9,655 nt of DNA, taken from positions 1 to 9,655 of the forward strand of contig CAZJBD010000092.1 in the NCBI GenBank assembly GCA_964544265.1. Direction: 5' to 3'. Within the stretch, counting starts at the first letter, position 1. Every line of letters starts with the position of its first letter. Below are positions 7,377 through 9,655 of the stretch, one piece after another. A program made the translations under genes and the position numbers. The DNA comes from JALHVH01 sp964544265. Lineage in GTDB: Bacteria; Acidobacteriota; Aminicenantia; Aminicenantales; Saccharicenantaceae. Under the pieces are notes generated by a model, which had not been told where the DNA came from, ran no database searches, and saw nothing but the letters and a program-made list of their open reading frames with translations.

Positions 7377-7931
7377 CTATTGTCTCCGTTCTCTTCGTAT
7401 CAACTCCTCAATGATTTTCGCGGAGACCCAATAGATGTCCGAACTTCCGTTCATCGGGGAATTCGGCTTCTTCTCCGCCTCCGGCGAAATTCGATCGCTT
7501 ACGAAAAACAAATACTGCCCGTCCGGGGAAAACGCCGGGAAATGCTCATTGGCAGGGGTGTTAATTCTATCTCCCAAGTTTTTGGGAGTCGTCCATGAAT
7601 CGTCGTCATTCTTAAAACTTACGTAGAGGTCAAAAGCGCCGTATCCGTCTGCTTGATCGCCGGAGACGAATACGATGAATTTTCCATCCGGGTCTCGGGC
7701 CACCTCAAAACACGGCATACCGAATTTGTTGAGATATTCAAGACTCTCTATCCCGATGAATTCTCCGTTGATGACTTTGACGCGGCACTGGCCGCTTATC
7801 TCCCCCTCGCGCGAAGTTGAAAAATAAAAATACCCATCTTTCGACATGTGTCCGCCCAACTCTCGGGCATCGGAATTTACGGGCGGAGGAAGCAGGCGGG
7901 GATTTCGCCACTCATCATCTTGCTTTTCCAT
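7377..7931 (-). CDS. PD40 beta-propeller, C-terminal part of a split gene
   Basis: A 184-codon open frame encoding the C-terminal blades of a TolB-like PD40 propeller. Repeats are visible at MSKDGYFYFS (29-38), DPDGKFIVFVSG (80-91) with DLYVSF, and FSPDGQYLFFVS (134-145); it ends in DIYWVSAKII (165-174), a common C-terminus of this family. It has no signal peptide, although such propellers are normally exported, and begins mid-propeller with MEKQDDEW, which in relatives follows a DIWV strand. The frame is open only from just before the ATG at 7931, since a TAG lies two codons upstream. It overlaps the preceding PD40 frame by 17 bases and is +1 to it. The likeliest reading is that both are halves of one gene broken by an indel; separate translation from a weak AGGT site is possible. 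Confidence 0.75.
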   Translation of the reverse strand: MEKQDDEWRNPRLLPPPVNSDARELGGHMSKDGYFYFSTSREGEISGQCRVKVINGEFIGIESLEYLNKFGMPCFEVARDPDGKFIVFVSGDQADGYGAFDLYVSFKNDDDSWTTPKNLGDRINTPANEHFPAFSPDGQYLFFVSDRISPEAEKKPNSPMNGSSDIYWVSAKIIEELIRRERRQ

Positions 7932-8796
7932 GACCTAGATGTTCTGAACTTCGAAGGGAGATGAAAAAAAGACTATTGCCGTCCGGCGAAATGCTGCTTA
8001 CCGCGTCGTAATACTTGCCGGAAAAGTGGGCGATTTCCGGAATCGTCCAGACATCCTCCTTGATCTTAGAAGTTATGATCGTCAGCCTTTTTTCCGGACC
8101 CGTCTTCGCCGAGTAGAAAAATTCCCTGCCGTCGGGCGAAAACACGGGCGTCGCTTCGTCCTGCCCAGTGGAGACGATCCCGGGAGCAAACAATTCAGGC
8201 TTCAGGCCGGGCGGTTTTTGGCCGAGGTATGGGCCTTTGAGAACCGGAAACTCCTTTGAACTGTGAAGCGAGTTTGAAACGAAGACCGAGACGTGCGTCC
8301 GCCGCCATTCGTCGGGATCCGAGGCGCGGAATTGATCATCCTCAAAGAGCTTCCCGTCTTTATCGATCCTGTAGGCTCTTCTCGCCTGTCTCTTGGTATC
8401 AGGGCCTTGTTGAAAGCCTTCGCAAACGAATTCCTCCTGCTTCGCGGAGACATAGCCTTTAGTTAGATAGCCGTTGTTCGATATGGCCACAAAGGCAATC
8501 TTTCCCGAAGATTCATCCCAATAATAAGTCGTTTCCAGCCGGTGGTTGGAATTGAGGATATCCCTTTCGAGCCTGACGGCATAGCCGTTCAATAGGACAT
8601 CCCACTTCAGGGTTATCGTTCCCATTCTTGCATCGCCGGGGACCGATCCGACCCAGATGGGGCCGATAAAAGGTCTAAAGATGGAGAGTCTTTCGCTCAG
8701 TTCCTGTCCCTGCTTATCTTGAGCCATGCGGGACTGAACATGAGAAGCCGCGATAAGGATCAGGGCGATCGAAAAGACGAGAAAATATTTTTTCAT
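7915..8796 (-). CDS. DUF1579-like + PD40 protein, N-terminal part of a split gene
   Basis: A 293-residue frame with a signal peptide (MKKYFLVFSIALILIAASHV), an N-terminal domain about 35-172 resembling the DUF1579/lipocalin-like beta-barrel family (FRPFIGPIWVG, then KWDVLLNGYAVRLER and YYWDESSGKIAFVAISNNG), a linker with PYLGQKPPGLKPELFAPGIV (189-208), and two PD40 motifs, FSPDGREFFY (219-228) and ISPDGNSLFF (269-278). It stops abruptly at GHGKAR, and the rest of the propeller continues in the +1 frame from 7931. The protein made would be a truncated propeller. I chose the ATG at 8794-8796, 13 bases after the preceding stop, over an upstream TTG at 8826 that would overlap the preceding gene and precede the signal peptide. 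Family members of this layout are normally one uninterrupted chain; their function is unknown. Confidence 0.8.
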   Translation of the reverse strand: MKKYFLVFSIALILIAASHVQSRMAQDKQGQELSERLSIFRPFIGPIWVGSVPGDARMGTITLKWDVLLNGYAVRLERDILNSNHRLETTYYWDESSGKIAFVAISNNGYLTKGYVSAKQEEFVCEGFQQGPDTKRQARRAYRIDKDGKLFEDDQFRASDPDEWRRTHVSVFVSNSLHSSKEFPVLKGPYLGQKPPGLKPELFAPGIVSTGQDEATPVFSPDGREFFYSAKTGPEKRLTIITSKIKEDVWTIPEIAHFSGKYYDAVSSISPDGNSLFFISLRSSEHLGHGKAR

Positions 8797-8809
8797 AAAG
8801 ATAGCCTGC

Positions 8810-9289
8810 TTAATGGTCGCTGGCAAATGAGAAATGCTGTTGGACGATGACCCATTTGCCGTCCCGCTTTTCCACGACCCCCGTCCACCTCGTGTTTTCC
8901 CAGGCGGCCGGCTCGCCCTTATAGGTGTTGATATCGTCCAGGACGCAATAAAACCAGGCGACCTCGCCGCAGCTGGCGAACTTGATCTCCAGGTCCTTCA
9001 ATTCGTGACGGACATACTTAAAGTCCGGGCTCATCCAGAAGGGAACACTTTGCTTGACGTCCTCAAAGCGTTTGATGACTCTCTTGCCGGGGGTTACGCT
9101 GATATAATCCTCGTCGTGGGCGATGACGCTGAAAAACAGGTCGAGGTTCTTGTCCTTGGCCCAGCCGATACAAGAGCTAATTGTCTGAGCGATCTTTTCC
9201 TTTTCCGCCTCCCGGTTTTCTGCCGTTTGAGTCCAAGCCCAGCTCAAGCAGAAAAGAGCCGTCAATAATACGCTTGCGACTTTTCTCAT
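8810..9289 (-). CDS. Exported NTF2/SnoaL-like protein (paralogue 1)
   Basis: A 159-residue exported protein: signal peptide MRKVASVLLTALFCLSWAWT, then an NTF2/SnoaL-like domain. Conserved blocks shared with its paralogue at 6120-6623 are IGWAK, SVIA, SPDFK, VAWFY, LDDIN, KGEPA, WENTRWTGV and IVQQHFSFA; they are strongest in the last 55 residues, which should form the curved sheet lining the pocket. It has extra cysteines (SSCIGW, ASCGEV, FYCVLDD) absent from the paralogue, so the two may differ in disulphides or ligand. The ATG at 9287-9289 follows AAGGAG at 7 bases spacing. It is the first gene of the minus-strand set, 13 bases before the split PD40 gene, with its own promoter upstream. The molecular function is not recognised. 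Confidence 0.86.
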   Translation of the reverse strand: MRKVASVLLTALFCLSWAWTQTAENREAEKEKIAQTISSCIGWAKDKNLDLFFSVIAHDEDYISVTPGKRVIKRFEDVKQSVPFWMSPDFKYVRHELKDLEIKFASCGEVAWFYCVLDDINTYKGEPAAWENTRWTGVVEKRDGKWVIVQQHFSFASDH

Positions 9290-9344
9290 GTTGTTGCTCC
9301 TTCATTCCCCGACTTGTCTTGGCCTCAGCCCGTTGATGATTTTG

Positions 9345-9374
9345 AATGATTTTGGCGGAGACCCATTATATAAA
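9345..9374 (-). pseudogene. Fossil 3' end of a PD40 gene
   Basis: Read on the minus strand, these 30 bases encode F-I-stop-W-V-S-A-K-I-I, matching the DIYWVSAKII end of the PD40 gene at 7377-7931. At DNA level about 24 of 27 bases from 9345 equal those from 7410, including an unbroken GCGGAGACCCA on the plus strand. The Tyr codon has become TAA and nothing PD40-like continues upstream. I infer the remnant of a second PD40 gene that once preceded the NTF2-like gene at 8810-9289. Confidence 0.55.
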
Positions 9375-9396
9375 ACCTCACCTTCTCTTTTGTCCA
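9365..9396 (-). promoter_or_regulatory. Probable promoter of the minus-strand gene set
   Basis: On the minus strand TGGACA (9396-9391, five of six to the -35 consensus) lies 18 bases before TATATA (9372-9367) and 20 bases before a perfect TATAAT (9370-9365). Transcription would start near 9358 and leave a leader of about 68 bases before the first NTF2-like gene. The -10 lies inside the PD40 fossil. No better candidate was found between it and the gene. Confidence 0.45.
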
Positions 9397-9482
9397 GCAC
9401 AAAACATGCCAAAACGATATTCTCCCCATATCTATATGAATTCAGAAGGTGATAAGATGGATGATTCGTTATCTAGATTGCG

Positions 9483-9496
9483 GCCGTCCGGACGGC
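9483..9496. repeat. Perfect 14-base palindrome
   Basis: GCCGTCCGGACGGC is its own reverse complement. It is about 190 bases upstream of the first NTF2-like gene. It could be a binding site for a dimeric regulator or the base of an RNA hairpin, but no T-run follows on either strand, so it is not a terminator. Confidence 0.35.
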
Positions 9497-9549
9497 GATG
9501 ATGAATCCTCGCGGCTCTCGTCAATATTCTTTACAACATTCGTCCGTTG

Positions 9550-9585
9550 TATATCGCCGGCCGGCCACTCACCGGCGCCTAAGGA
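9550..9585. repeat. Second copy of a motif also at 1802-1821
   Basis: TATATCGCCGGCC (9550-9562) followed by CCTAAGGA (9578-9585) repeats the two pieces found joined at 1802-1814 and 1814-1821, with about 15 extra bases between them here. Both copies are intergenic, upstream of minus-strand genes and in the same orientation. At 1802 the motif forms the -10 and spacer of a promoter. It may be a small dispersed element or a coincidence. Confidence 0.3.
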
Positions 9586-9655
9586 CTGAGTGCGAAGTTA
9601 TGACCGGATTACGAGAATCGGCGACAAAACCGGAGCTTAGATGATTCAATGCTCT

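Larger units (their letters stand above)
9375..9655. other. Intergenic region with no recognisable gene
   Basis: I find no credible coding region on either strand; the longest minus-strand open stretches are about 45 codons with unconvincing composition. It holds a perfect 14-base palindrome (9483-9496), a GC-rich segment able to form a hairpin (CGCCGG at 9555-9560 with CCGGCG at 9572-9577) and a motif shared with the 1802-1821 region. The start of whatever gene lies beyond the right edge is not visible. Confidence 0.5.

Noticed and set aside
7918..7934. Classical slippery-heptamer programmed frameshift in the PD40 gene
   Set aside because: The A-run is only four bases, no X-XXY-YYZ heptamer fits, and the shift needed is +1; I keep mutation or deletion as first explanation.
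8797..8826. Upstream TTG start for the PD40 N-terminal gene
   Set aside because: It would overlap the preceding gene's stop and put ten residues before a clear MKK signal peptide; the ATG at 8794-8796 fits better.
8834..9268. 144-codon plus-strand frame opposite the first NTF2-like gene
   Set aside because: It is antisense to a gene supported by a strong paralogue, so it is a composition shadow.
9483..9496. 14-base palindrome as a transcription terminator
   Set aside because: There is no T-run on either side and it is too far from any visible 3' end.
9375..9655. Small protein or tRNA in the right-hand intergenic region
   Set aside because: Open stretches are about 45 codons at most without a proper start or ribosome site, and I see no cloverleaf-like arrangement.
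1..9655. CRISPR array, transposon ends, phage or toxin-antitoxin genes
   Set aside because: There are no regularly spaced repeats, transposase motifs, terminal inverted repeats or paired small genes in the window.

Overview
The window looks like a chromosomal segment of an uncultured or little-studied Gram-negative-type bacterium, most plausibly the Acidobacteriota / Candidatus Aminicenantes neighbourhood. The evidence is indirect: a zinc-ribbon + Ser/Thr kinase + TM + TolB-like + TPR protein, PD40 beta-propeller proteins with the PYLGQKPP...APGIVSTG signature, a FISUMP-domain protein, and many predicted exported proteins. There is no rRNA, tRNA, CRISPR array, transposase or phage gene.

Layout. 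(1) 7-1689, minus: complete exported YtcJ-type amidohydrolase. (2) 1690-1997: divergent intergenic region with a good sigma70-like promoter on each strand and an inverted repeat over the plus-strand -35. (3) 1998-5156, plus: 1052-residue membrane-anchored Ser/Thr kinase with TPR sensor region; a small hairpin with a T-run lies just beyond it and overlaps the stop of the convergent gene. (4) 9289-5213, minus: a compact gene set read leftward. In transcription order it holds an NTF2/SnoaL-like exported protein, a DUF1579-like/PD40 protein split into two overlapping frames, a FISUMP protein, a second NTF2-like protein about 60% identical to the first, and a UlaG-like metallo-beta-lactamase-fold protein. 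Gaps are 13, -17, 8, 58 and 25 bases, so one transcript is likely. (5) 9290-9655: non-coding, with a promoter and a decayed fragment of the 3' end of another PD40 gene.

How it fits together. The minus-strand set encodes almost only envelope or secreted proteins with no obvious catalytic pathway. The repeated PD40-end/NTF2-like order suggests a duplicated two-gene cassette, later modified by loss of one PD40 gene, insertion of the FISUMP gene, and a frameshift or small deletion in the remaining PD40 gene. Nothing ties the kinase or the amidohydrolase functionally to this set. The points most worth a second look are the split PD40 gene, the PD40 fossil turned promoter, and the paralogous NTF2-like pair.
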